Below, piece by piece: positions 1 to 10,088 of a DNA stretch of 64,000 nt (its first letter is position 1; each line of letters starts with the position of its first letter). The stretch is from Fasciolopsis buskii (taxonomy: Eukaryota > Platyhelminthes > Trematoda > Plagiorchiida > Fasciolidae): contig LUCM01000232.1 in assembly GCA_008360955.1 (NCBI GenBank), positions 85,785-149,784 on the forward strand, written 5' to 3'. Under the pieces are notes generated by a model that saw only the letters and a list, made by a program, of their open reading frames with translations, ran no database searches and was not told the DNA's origin. The translations under genes were made by a program, and so were the position numbers.

Positions 1-70
1 TGTGTGTGTATGTATGTATGTATGTATGTATGTATGTATGTATGTGTGCATGCATGTGTATGCATGTGTG
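1..70. repeat. (TGTA)n-type microsatellite
   Basis: The window opens inside a tetranucleotide TGTA/GTAT tract that decays into TGCA-containing variants near its right end. It probably continues to the left of the window. Confidence 0.95.
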
Positions 71-2984
71 ATGATGGTTTTATTTGAACTGTCCATTTGA
101 CTCTCTTTTGCAAGCTTTGCATCAGTCGTGTATCGCATAGTGAATGCCTTTATTCAGCACACAATGGTCAACTTTTATAATCAAACCTCAAACGATTCGA
201 GCCCCCTCTTGTCACTTCCAAATTGTCCTGTGTGCATTCAAAAGAAGATTAAAAACAGGTATTCAACAAATTGGCCTCTTTCGAGATCCACAGGATGGAT
301 TAGACGTCTTGATAACTACATGTTTTGCTTGTGAATTCTCTATCGCATGGGTTGTCAAATTGTTCACACATTTACGTTGTAAATTTTTGCTTGAACTACG
401 CATTTTCATATTGGTAATTAGATCAAATTTATTTGATAAATACCAAATGCGATTTGGTCTTTTACAGAGCATGAGTAGATCTTGCAGACCGCTTAACATA
501 AACTACAGTAAGTTTCTAAGTACAACAGGTAATAAATAACAACAAATGTCCTAAGAATCGGATAAAGGCACATCTTCTGGCGCCTGTTCCAAACCCATGA
601 ATTTTGATCGGAGATTTACAACTCTAATAAGTTATTCGGGTATTACGCTAGCACACAAGATGAGCTATAGACGAACATAAAGATTCCGGTCGGTTCAGTC
701 GTTACGTGGTCATGGGCAGCAAGAGGGTTATCAAGGTAGAAGGTAGAGATGTAAGAAGAGATTCTAAATTTTGATTTGGTAGAGGAGTAGGCAACAAATT
801 TGAAGAGTTTGCGATGAAGATTAAGATTAGCGTCAACTAACAGTTTCCCGGAGAATTTATCACAAGCATCAAAATGCATTTTGATGATAAAATCCACCGA
901 TACTTCTCTGCAACTACTGCCCGTATGGAGTGAGAAGTTTCAAAAATCTGAGATCAGGATTGAAATCAACTGCTCTCTGAAATCCAAGAAAATTACAGGA
1001 GTTACAAAATTATGTTTTGGATTTTCAGGGTCCTAGCGACAGGAACGAAACCTTCCGGGGTCTTTGAAGATCAGTCCAACTTTCTATTTACACTACAATA
1101 TTTCAGGTAATGCATCAAAGAACGGCTGCCGCAAAGGAAAATAAACTACGAAGAGAGAAATCAAATCCGTAAGTGAAAAAAAAGGCATGTCACTATATTC
1201 AAAACCCTGAGTGAACAGGATGAAAGGGGGGCGTGTCCAGCGTAGATAAAGTCTTCTGACGTTTTTGAAGAAAATGTGAGTTCTCACACTGTTTGTAGGA
1301 ACAACCGAAAATGACCTCATCTACGTATTCTCATCCAATCCGATTAGGAACATCTGGTAGCTTGATCATATACGGAGGGAAAAGAAATGGAGAAAATGCA
1401 GCGACCCAGAATATTTTACATGAAATATGAACCAAATCAGAGTAAGAATAAATGAACCCCGTATGACATGGCTTCAGCCTTTTACTATAACCAGAGTTAA
1501 TGTTTTGATTTCCGAGATATCTCAACGCGCTCAACACATCATCGTTTAACATGCAAAGGACAAAGTAGACAACAACTAGCGTCATCGAGTTTTCAAAGAA
1601 AATTTATGGAGGAGTGTTTGGCTATTGATGCAGACTTAGGAAGCCATATGTTGGAGGATTTCATTACCAAATAGTTTTAACAAAATCGGTTTGCAAGCTA
1701 TCAGGCAATGCTCTTGCTCGACATAGTATAACGGATTTTGATCGGTGCCAATGAAGCAAGGACACAAACTGCCAGGACGTATTGGAACAGACCTGACCCC
1801 AGGCTGTGCAACTGGAGGGTGCAAGATCACAGGAACTAGAATTGACGTCAGAGTTTATTTACGAGTCATTTGTGAAAATACTAACTGGGAGGGAACGATG
1901 TCGGAATATCTTTGGGGTAATAACAGTGGGCGAATTAGGTTTGTGAGGTGAGATTTGCCGTTTGTAGTTGCAGACCACAGTAACTGTCATGTGATTAGCA
2001 CACAGACTGGTCGAAATGCCGGATCAGCAGACGAGTGAGCGATGTAAATTTATGGTAGTTAAAGTTTTACGTTGCCGGATTGTCAGTGTTTATCAGATAT
2101 CAAAGGACACCACACAGGAGTAGTTCTCCTTGAGGAAAGAACGATTAGCTGGTGCTATTATAAACTTATATTTTCCTCTACTCACTACGGATATTTCATT
2201 CCATCATGTAAAACGTCTGAACTGACTGTGAAAATTTTGAGGAAATGTGGATGCGGGATTATTTATAATAAAAGAGAAAAATTACGAGTTTTTAAGAGGT
2301 TTACCTGGACTTCAAGTTGCTTATGCCGAAGCTGCTGTAATGTCATAGGTTTAGGTTGTATGATGAAATTAGTTTTAAGCCTCACTTGCATGTCCTTACA
2401 GGAAATCTTTTCCAATTTATCCCTTATATTTTCTTTTCACATCAGTCACCTTACTGATCCAACCGAACGTCTCTCCATATGAGTCTTGGAACCAGGAAGA
2501 AGATGGGTGTTGAATTTTATCCCGAAGGGTCCACTGAATAACGAACAAATGTGGTGGGCCAATCATCCCTTCAGTTAAGTAAAATTAATCTTGATTTACA
2601 CGCATCTGGATAACTTTGACTGTTTTATCGCCTTAGTAGATGACGGCTTACCCCAAAGACTGAATAAAATTAAAGCCTTGAAGAATGTAGACGTTAAAAC
2701 GATTCAGGCATTTTGTGCTTGAGTCCTGATACTCTTATTTATGCCATCCTATCGGATTCACAGCGTGCTAACCAGTAAATAATTTCATGATTTGTTAACG
2801 TAGGCAACATTTACTGGAACTCATGTAGCCACCGTACATTTTCGTTATCACTCGGATGTGAATGGATGAACGAAATTCCCCCTGAAATACACAACCGGCT
2901 TTGCGGTGCCTGTCGCTCGTCAAGCGTGCGTACACGGTATTGTTCTATCCAACCATACATTTGGATCGTATATCCTCTTTCTAA
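71..2984. other. No supported gene; unassigned sequence
   Basis: I see short open frames on both strands (for example 2072-2482 plus, 136 codons) but none has a recognisable domain together with convincing splice sites. No tRNA, mobile-element domain or strong repeat was recognised here. Confidence 0.4.
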
Positions 2985-3092
2985 AAGTTGGCCTTGCCTG
3001 ACCGAAGAAAAACTTCCGACGAATCAACGAGTGTTACTCAAATGGTCTTACCATCCATTCACGCTACTAACGATTCAAATGAGATTCTAGTG
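2985..3092 (+). repeat. Interspersed repeat R1, copy a
   Basis: This stretch shares an ordered series of words with 23545-23642: CCTTGCCTGACCG, then AAATGG, then CTTACCATTCATTCACGCT-like, then TTCAxATGAGATTC. The similarity is clear but diverged, as in an old interspersed repeat. The second copy lies just downstream of an RTE-like reverse transcriptase relic, so R1 may be a 3' part of that LINE family. That assignment is inference. Confidence 0.65.
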
Positions 3093-4263
3093 AGCTTTAA
3101 CCTCCGCCTGCTTTACCAGATTTTGATAGTAAAAGTGCTAGATGATACTCTATGTTTTAATAATATGTGTGGTTAACCAGTTATACATTACTTATTCCCC
3201 GAGGATGCAAAATTCTTTGTTCCTATATTACTTTAGTAATACAGGAAGTTTAATCTCCAGGATGTATAGGACTTACTGTGTCGCAAGGCCACGTAGTTGG
3301 AGATCGTAAGTACATAACAGCATAAAGAAACGAAGAATTGAATTTGCATTCCTTTTATTGGACAAGAATTGGCGAATCATTTCAACAATAGGCCGTAAGC
3401 GCTGGGGTTAACTAACAAGCAAACAGGCTAGAAATTCAGTCCACATACCCTTTTAGCCATCTTATGTAAATTTCAACCAATAAGTATTATGAGTCGGTTG
3501 GGAAGAATGAAATGAGACCTATTCGCAACCATTTGTTACATCTATTGCCAGAAATTCAAAATCGACGAACAATAGTGATTGATGTGTCGGTCACAGTCCG
3601 CCAACATTTGCCCGATCATTCAATGTGGCGTCCAATAATTCCAATATGAAAATGTTTATATCTTATACTCCACTAAGTTTTAATATTTCTAGGCCAATAA
3701 CCGTTCGTTAGGTAGCTTGTTGAGCTACCACGTCAGGACAAAAAATTAAAAGGTCAACTTTATTTCTCGAAGTTCGAGTTAATCTTGGGTAAAACATATA
3801 CGACAAACTGGGTGTTACTTTTGTACAAGGGAGCTTGCGATAATTTTTCATGATCAGAGGGGTACGCCTTGATAACCAAGACCATTCACATTAACCTGGC
3901 CTTATTACTGCCCAAGAACAGACTTAATAAGGGAAACCTATAGATAAATTCATCGTTTTTTGGCACTTGTTTCTACCTCCCAAGTGCTAGGATCTTATGA
4001 ATAGTAAGAAATGAAATTTTCAAGTGCACCATAATTCGAGATCGTGTGCTCCGGGGCAAATTTTGTTCACGCATCCAGATACTACTTGCTGCTTCTATAT
4101 ACACATATCTTTATTCTCGGGCATTCTCTCCTCGTGCTTAGGTAGTGGCTCAGCCCCAACTGTACAACATTATCAACGAATCACAGTTGTGGTCTCTTTA
4201 TCTGTACGACTCTACGATCAACAGCTTCCATGCACACTTCTCTGATGCTACGAAGAATTCGAT

Positions 4264-4267
<4 letters not shown>
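3093..4267. other. No supported gene; small perfect hairpin at 3711-3729
   Basis: No coding exon is supported. The only structured element seen is a 7-bp perfect hairpin, GGTAGCT (3711-3717), loop TGTTG, AGCTACC (3723-3729). Nothing shows a function. Confidence 0.4.

Positions 4268-4323
<56 letters not shown>
4268..4323. repeat. (TA)n microsatellite
   Basis: A nearly pure TA tract of about 56 bases with one CA interruption. It lies about 20 bases before the left end of the segment that recurs after the 10-N gap, so it may also have been an assembly weak point. Confidence 0.97.
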
Positions 4324-5630
4324 TGCGTTTTGTAAGTTGCGCTTATTCTACAATCAAGTTTTGATAATAAAATGTCGCTGATTCTGCAATAATAATAACA
4401 GTAGGAAACGTTATACGCTTTTCGGAGAACGCTGAGTAGCAGCTTAGTCGTGACCCGGACGTTCATCGCCAGTACCGACCGAACTAACGAACACGACAGT
4501 TTTCGTAACGAGAAGCAACTGAGGAAACAAAACGTAAAGTAGGTTTAGTTTTGCGATCGGAGTGGGAATCATAAAAATCACTGAGAAGAGAATGGACAGG
4601 ATCCTGAAGGGTCTTTATTGCAAGTTTTTACCAGGGAACACATGTGCTAACCAGTTCAACGAATGATATTGATAAAAACGAATAATAGAGGCAAAATCTC
4701 TGGGACACAATTTAAAGTCTCCATTTACCAGTTCACCAAGGACGAAAAGACGGTCAGAAATTTTGGGACACCTTTAAGGTTAATCCCCCCTCCACCTCGC
4801 CGTAACTCATCGGGAATCGTAAAATACATTTAGTGGACTCCTTGCATAAAGAAGCAAAAAGAGGCACACTCTTCTGGCTAACAGTTTGATCCAATTAAAT
4901 AAAACCATTAGTCCAGTTAGCAAATGCCGACCAATATGGAAAAAATTTTCACAGCGCATCATATAACATCATTTTCCACTCACCCAAAGGGGTTGACAAA
5001 TATAATCATTAAGGTTTGGATCCTAGTCGGTCGTCAACACCAGAATCTGATAGATAAATTAAGCAACATAAGTAACTTTAGAAAAATAACGGTCAAGGTC
5101 CTCTGTGAATTTCAAACAGTTCGGAACCACCCAACATTCGTAGACTGCGATTAAATTTCGCATTTCGTAACCATATGCTTATTTGTGCGCACATTCCGTG
5201 AGTGGGCTGAATCATAACCAAGCCACTGATTATGTGCAAGTACTCCTGACTTGACGCGACACATTCACCTTACATGCGAGGTAGGTGAATTGTAAACTTA
5301 AGACAATTGTTTCGTTTTTATCTAGGAAATTTTATCTCACCGGAGATTAGTACATGGTCACGGGCGCTTCTTTATTGGTGAGCATCCTTTTGTATTTTAT
5401 GATGCATAATTCAGATCATTATAATCTCAGTGCACGTTACGTTGAATGCGTGATGGCAAGGTAATGGGATCAGAATCTAGTTGGAGTTTGGAGATGCTCT
5501 GATTACGTCCCATTTGTGGTTATCTTTCACTTGCACTTAGAGTATCCTTGCTAGCACTCTTCAGCACAGTTCGGATTGGGAACCCCAATTGTTCGATATG
5601 CGAAAGTAGTCTTGAAGTAAGCACTTGTGA

Positions 5631-7307
5631 TTATGACAGAAGCCATCGGAATGGGCTTGGACACTGTCTTGAGATTTGCAGCTGAATGAATTGTTCAGAT
5701 AGCTTAAACATTTGCTGTAACAACGCAGACGGTACTCTATCTGTGATACCAGAAATCAGGTTTGCCAAGATTGTACCACGAAGCTCACGAGGCCATGGCG
5801 ATAACTTGTTTACCTTTAAGCCTTTGGCATCTGGTTTCCCATTGGTTATCTTCAACTCACACAGCTGACTAGATCGTAGTCTTTCAGTCATACGACTTGA
5901 ATAGCTGTCATCTGATATTTGCTCGTCTACGATAGCCCCGGTTCTTCGATGATGCGGTACCACTGGCCGATTCATTTGAATGCCATAGTTCAACTTTGTT
6001 TTGACCATCCTTTCAACTAAGGTAGTCATTATTCGGAAACGGTTATGCTAAACCGAGTTACTTACAAAGGGTGACAACTGCCTCTGGTTTGGTCGTTGTA
6101 TGAATAGGCTAATAACAGGAATAAACTCCACGGCACCGAAAAATACACTATCCCCTCCCTCAAAAAGCTGGATGCTGTGGGAGCTGCGATTGCACAAGTC
6201 CCTTTGAGGTTTGTGAGAACCGTAGGGGAAGGCAAGACGAAGAAAAACATGCTGTAAGTTGATCAGCAATGCATAACTGAATACTTTATTTCTGCAATTA
6301 AAATTACTGGAATTTCCGGGTCGTATCGGTATTGTACTTATTATTCCGTCAATTAATGTTACTTATATTGTGTCCCAGAAACAATCTTTTTTCCTATGAT
6401 ACCAACTGTTCACAATAGAAGTTGAGTGCGGTTAGCCGAATGAATACGAAAGGGACGAAAAAGACCCGCTAGTGTTTCTGTAGCTATTTTCACTCAATGG
6501 GACATGCGCTGTACCCATGACAGACTAGTGGTTTAGTTCAATGATTTCCCCAAGGTACTTCTTTCCATTCTGATGGTTTTCTTCTATCTTCCACTTCCCA
6601 GATAAAGTACTTAATATTCGTCATGGTCTTCTTACCTGATGACCTTACCTCCCCAAGCTTCTGTCTAACATTTTTATTTACACAGTTGTGGTCGTGAATA
6701 TTCCTAATTTCCATATTTCATTGGTTTGCCAGAAGTAGTTTTTATCTTGACCTGATCATCTTTAAGCCGCATTAGTAATCGAATGATTACGATTTCGCAT
6801 CCAAAAGCAAACGGGTTAACGTGTCGCGAAGTGAATGCCAGCATTCCCACCTACACAACACGTATCTCAATCCTGAAGCGCAACCACGACAGTTGTTGAA
6901 CGCTGGAGACAACAGCATTTTCAAACGCTCAAATGGTCAGCCCACCTATGTGCGTGCGACGTCAAGATCAGCTCTTTCGAACCACATGACAAAAAGCCTG
7001 ACAACTAACGTCATGCATAATACAACAAGGCCATCATGAGTCAAACGCCCAGTAGGCGTAGATGTCTTTTGGTGCTGTTTCGGTCTAAAAGTTTGCGCCT
7101 TGTCATTATTTTGCCGTTCAGTTGTGCTTCACTGGTTTGAATCTCAAAGTACCACAGTGATGACGTAGTCTTTTTGTGATGCTATCTGATCGTAAAATGA
7201 GATAATGATGATGAGTTTCAGACGCGCCAATACGTCCGATACCTAGCTGCTACTTTTCGTAACCCCGCTAAGCTTTGCATGCGTCGGAACCCTTTCGAGA
7301 CGTGGAA
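5631..7307 (-). CDS. Candidate exons of an unknown protein (3' part, minus strand)
   Basis: Four possible exons are read on the minus strand. 7307-7243 follows a pyrimidine-rich acceptor (CTGTCCTTGTAG) and ends at donor AG/GTATCG, phase 2. 6902-6857 follows acceptor TTGTCTCCAG and ends phase 0. 6251-6062 follows acceptor AACTTACAG and encodes a stretch with LRLAFPYGSHKPQ and FIQRPNQRQLSPF. 6016-5631 runs to a TAA stop and encodes LRSSQLCELKITNGKPDAKG and a Leu-rich end. The intron 6061-6017 would be only 45 bp; a stronger GTAAGT donor 4 bases earlier breaks the frame, which weakens this junction. The phases agree across all four exons. They may continue the gene at 8221-9335, because an alternative phase-0 donor exists in that gene's last exon. 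I do not recognise the protein. Missing exons are likely. Confidence 0.45.
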
Positions 7308-7329
7308 CTACAAGGACAGCCAACAGGCT

Positions 7330-7470
7330 TACTTTTGTCGGGACCAAATGGCGTAAGGAGTGTATCGAATAATCGATGCGCCATGTATTGGTTTTTATTG
7401 TAAATGATATAATGTTAATAACACAGCGTTGTTGGTAGATGTAATGCGTCAAAATTTCGACTAATACAAG
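7330..7470. repeat. Repeat R3, copy a
   Basis: Two halves of this stretch are both found at 26890-27045, but in a different arrangement. The left half here (about 7335-7385, containing ATCGAATAATCGATGCG) matches the reverse complement of about 26993-27045. The right half (about 7396-7460, containing TAACACAGCGTT and TTTCGACTA) matches about 26893-26965 on the same strand. This is an old interspersed element, possibly a foldback or MITE-like one. The class is not determined. Confidence 0.6.
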
Positions 7471-8220
7471 TAGAATAAACATCGTTTTGTGAAACACACG
7501 CCACAGAGGGCCACATCAAGTAAGAGTTGCATAACCTAGTAATCTGGTAGACCACCGTGGATTTTGTCATTGTCTATAATTTCATCCAGGAAACGTGTCC
7601 ATTCCAATCCAGGTTGTCTGTTAGAAACAGGCCGAGCCTATTAGGTGATAGCCAGAGATAATCAATAGGCGGTAAAACCCAGAAAATTCGCATTTCGGCA
7701 ATCGACCACTTGATTAATTAGTACCCAGACTTCATCCTTTCATCATCTTGCAGCGGATTTTTTATCAAACGTACAGTGAGGATAAAATCAAACTGGCTCA
7801 GCATATTTCCTAAGACATTTGGTACGCTTTTAGTTTCGTGTGACCTTAATGTTTTTCATTAAGATGCAGTGGTCCTCGACGTGACTCAGCAGGATCGGAG
7901 TACCTATTAGACTGCGTAACTCTGAAATTGGATGTGTTAGACTTTCCCTGTAAATGACTCCGGGTAAATTCTCACGATGTTCGGGCCATTAGTTACCGTT
8001 ATTCCTGACATTGTTGAAAAATGTGATATCATATGTATCTGGCATGCTATACATGCATGTAATAGGATGTTTTTACTTCAGTTGATCGAACTTAGTATGG
8101 AGTGTGAATGAGTAGCTGAATCTTCACACCTCTTGCAATATTTAATAAAGGCTACAAATAATTCTCTAATCAGATAGAACCGATCAACGTCATGTTTAAT
8201 CTAGTAATGATTCCTCGAGG

Positions 8221-9335
8221 TCAGCATGACACTTTAACACTGCATAGTTTTCGTCTTGTCCGTTTATGGTATTCGGAGAGAACTCTCATATATCGCTTCC
8301 CGAATGTTGCTGAATAAAATTTATTTACGGGGACTGTCAAAATAATTGGTTCCATGAAATAGGTCGGTTTACAGTTATCCCAATTACGCTTCACTCCACG
8401 GCGTTAGCTTTGGTGTTATTGAAAAAATCTTATTCCAGATATTCAATCGTTATCAAACCTGTGTGAGATATTTTTCTCCAGTTTGTTAAGTGCAAGGGTT
8501 TTCCCATGTACCTCGAAGTTTTAGCCCTGAAAACTGTCTGTAAATCTGTAGTGATTGAACCGACTGAAGGATTTCCACAAAATCTTCAAAGTACGTGTTG
8601 AAGTCATCTCCGGAAAAAGTGAAAATATTTCGGCGCATTTCCTTGAAAGGCTTAAATGTCCATTTGTAGGTTTCTCGAAACAAGTCTGTTGGGTATCTTC
8701 CTCCTGTTAATAGGGCATTCAATTTATCTATTTCAGAACCTGCACACATTCTGGGGATCACCTTGGCGAGATACCGGAGCACTCTGTTGTCGACAGACAG
8801 TCATTTCTGAAGCTGCCATGCCAAAGCCGACCTTGTCTGAACAAACGACTGCAGTGATTGAAAAGTCCACATTGAGACTGGTGCTTGTTTGAATGATGTC
8901 CCCATCGGGACACGAGAATTCCAGTCATGGTTACAAAAACCTTGAAGTTGGCGAGAGAGAGAGAGCTTCAAGTCACCACCGTCAAGCAACATCTTTGTCG
9001 CGGTTGACTAGAAAAGAGGATAACGAAGATTAGATGAAAGTGACGCTTTTGATTGGTATACTATACTAAAAACAGGTTATATGTGGTAACCGGAATGCGG
9101 AGTTATTAACGTTTGTATCGACAACGGCATATTTTTGTTGCGGCAATGTTCCCTGTTGAACCTGATACGACACACCGTTAATTTCGATACAATCCGCAAC
9201 TTGGCAGAACATGAAACTGCAAGAGACGCAATACAAACAAAAAAGCCAAACAGCACACATGATCAACTTCGACTGTTAAGATTCGTGAGGCAGCCAAAGA
9301 CGAAGGGGAACAAAAAACCCAGTTGGCTTCCTCGG
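8221..9335 (-). CDS. Six-exon gene of unknown function (minus strand)
   Basis: Exons are 9335-9257, 9216-9111, 9007-8941, 8848-8762, 8703-8512 and 8309-8221, the last ending in TGA. Every intron is GT-AG (40, 103, 92, 58 and 202 bp) and every junction keeps phase (2, 0, 1, 1, 1). Acceptors are pyrimidine-rich, for example GTCTCTTGCAG and CCTCTTTTCTAG. Recognisable stretches in order are EEANWVF, CIEINGVSYQVQQGT, MLLDGGDLKLSLSRQ, KVGFGMAASEMTVCRQQ, RYPTDLFRETYKWTFK, FTFSGDDFNTYFEDFVEIL and FGKRYMRVLSEYHKRTRRK. The largest exon (8703-8512) is rich in aromatic and acidic residues and looks soluble. The start is not fixed: an ATG at 9414 opens MASTTEDMVQ but does not join in phase. I know no family for it. 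The same exons appear in broken form at about 14870-16150 in the noisy copy and should not be called a paralogue. Confidence 0.62.
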
Positions 9336-9796
9336 CTAGTAGAAGAAAGTTATTTAATTCTGTCCCTTAATTTCTCGATCCATGAGCATCTGAACCATAT
9401 CTTCGGTAGTTGATGCCATTAAATAGTTTGATGAAAGTTCTTTCCTGGTGGTTTTGAGGGATATTTTATACTACATTCTAACCGAAGGCAGATTACTGTC
9501 TCTTAAAGGTGATTTAAATACGATTAACAGTTTCTGTGCCATTCTGACTGGGACGATGTTCAAAAGATCTGGAAATGATCATGCAGAAACAGAACAAATG
9601 AACAGTCATGAAAGGGAATGGTTCTCTGTCAAGAGTGCAGTGTTTTGAAAAATCGTAGAAGTAATGCTTAAAAAGAGTATGAACTTTCTCGTGTGGAATG
9701 GATGCTCTTAACATTACTCATACGATGATGGAGGCGTTTAAGTGGACCAAGACTAACAATAAAAACTGAATACATGTTAGCAGTAGGAGAATGAAT

Positions 9797-9998
9797 GTTT
9801 TCATAAAATAATTCACCACGTGATATGATCGCTCAACTCACCATAAAGAAACCATGGAAGCACTGTACAGCTGTTTCATCCTTGTTAGGAATCATCAGCA
9901 GTGTATATCCACGCGAACCCGAACAAGGACGAACGATTCTGAGTCGAACGCCTTAGCCATTACGCTACCGGGCAGGCTCTGAACAGTTTGTTGAACTT
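9797..9998 (-). mobile_element. tRNA-derived SINE with hammerhead ribozyme, copy 1
   Basis: On the minus strand a tRNA-like head comes first. The A-box-like TAGCGTAATGGC is at 9967-9956 and the B-box-like GGTTCGCGTGG at 9919-9909, a spacing fit for an internal RNA polymerase III promoter. The hammerhead core follows at 9903-9861, then a tail with CCATGGTTTCTTTATGG and TCACGTGGTGAATTATTT. Copies with the same order of parts are at 17195-17375, 29215-29345 and 36525-36700. Schistosome Sm-alpha retroposons are known to combine a tRNA-related promoter and a hammerhead, so a trematode Sm-alpha-like SINE is the best fit. The element ends are approximate and no target-site duplication was identified. 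Confidence 0.8.
9861..9903 (-). ncRNA. Hammerhead ribozyme motif (type I, minimal stem III)
   Basis: The minus strand reads CACTG, CTGATGA, a stem-loop TTCCT-AACA-AGGAT, GAAAC, AGCT, GTA, CAGTG. CACTG and CAGTG pair perfectly as stem I. CTGATGA and GAA are the two conserved core strands. Stem III is reduced to A-U and C-G closing an AGCU loop, and the predicted cleavage site follows the A of GUA. The bases at positions 10.1 and 11.1 are U and U, where active ribozymes usually have G-C, so activity may be reduced. Confidence 0.78.
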
Positions 9999-10078
9999 CA
10001 CCACATGATGTTGCACCGATACGTCACTGATTTGCATGGCTATTCTCCGCTAGTGATCGACCCCTACTGATAGATGAT

Positions 10079-10088
10079 NNNNNNNNNN
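10079..10088. other. Assembly gap, 10 N
   Basis: Ten unknown bases separate the clean copy, which ends in GATAGATGAT, from the noisy copy. A run of exactly ten looks like a placeholder and not a measured length. Confidence 0.99.

Larger units (their letters stand above)
4346..10078. other. Clean copy of a falsely duplicated 5.7-kb segment
   Basis: This block recurs in the same order and orientation at 10089-17190. Anchor words can be followed throughout: ATGTCGCT (4372 and 10114), GGATCCTGAAGG (4600 and 10415), CCCCCCTCCACCTCGCC (4784 and 10645), ACATGCGAGGTAGGTG (5271 and 11235), and CCTGAAAACTGTCTGTAAATCT (8526 and 15231). In this copy the exons are open and splice sites are intact, and base composition matches the rest of the window. 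I read it as the correct version of the locus. Confidence 0.9.

Noticed and set aside
3711..3729. Perfect 7-bp hairpin as a terminator
   Set aside because: The window is eukaryotic, there is no T-run after it, and no gene ends there.
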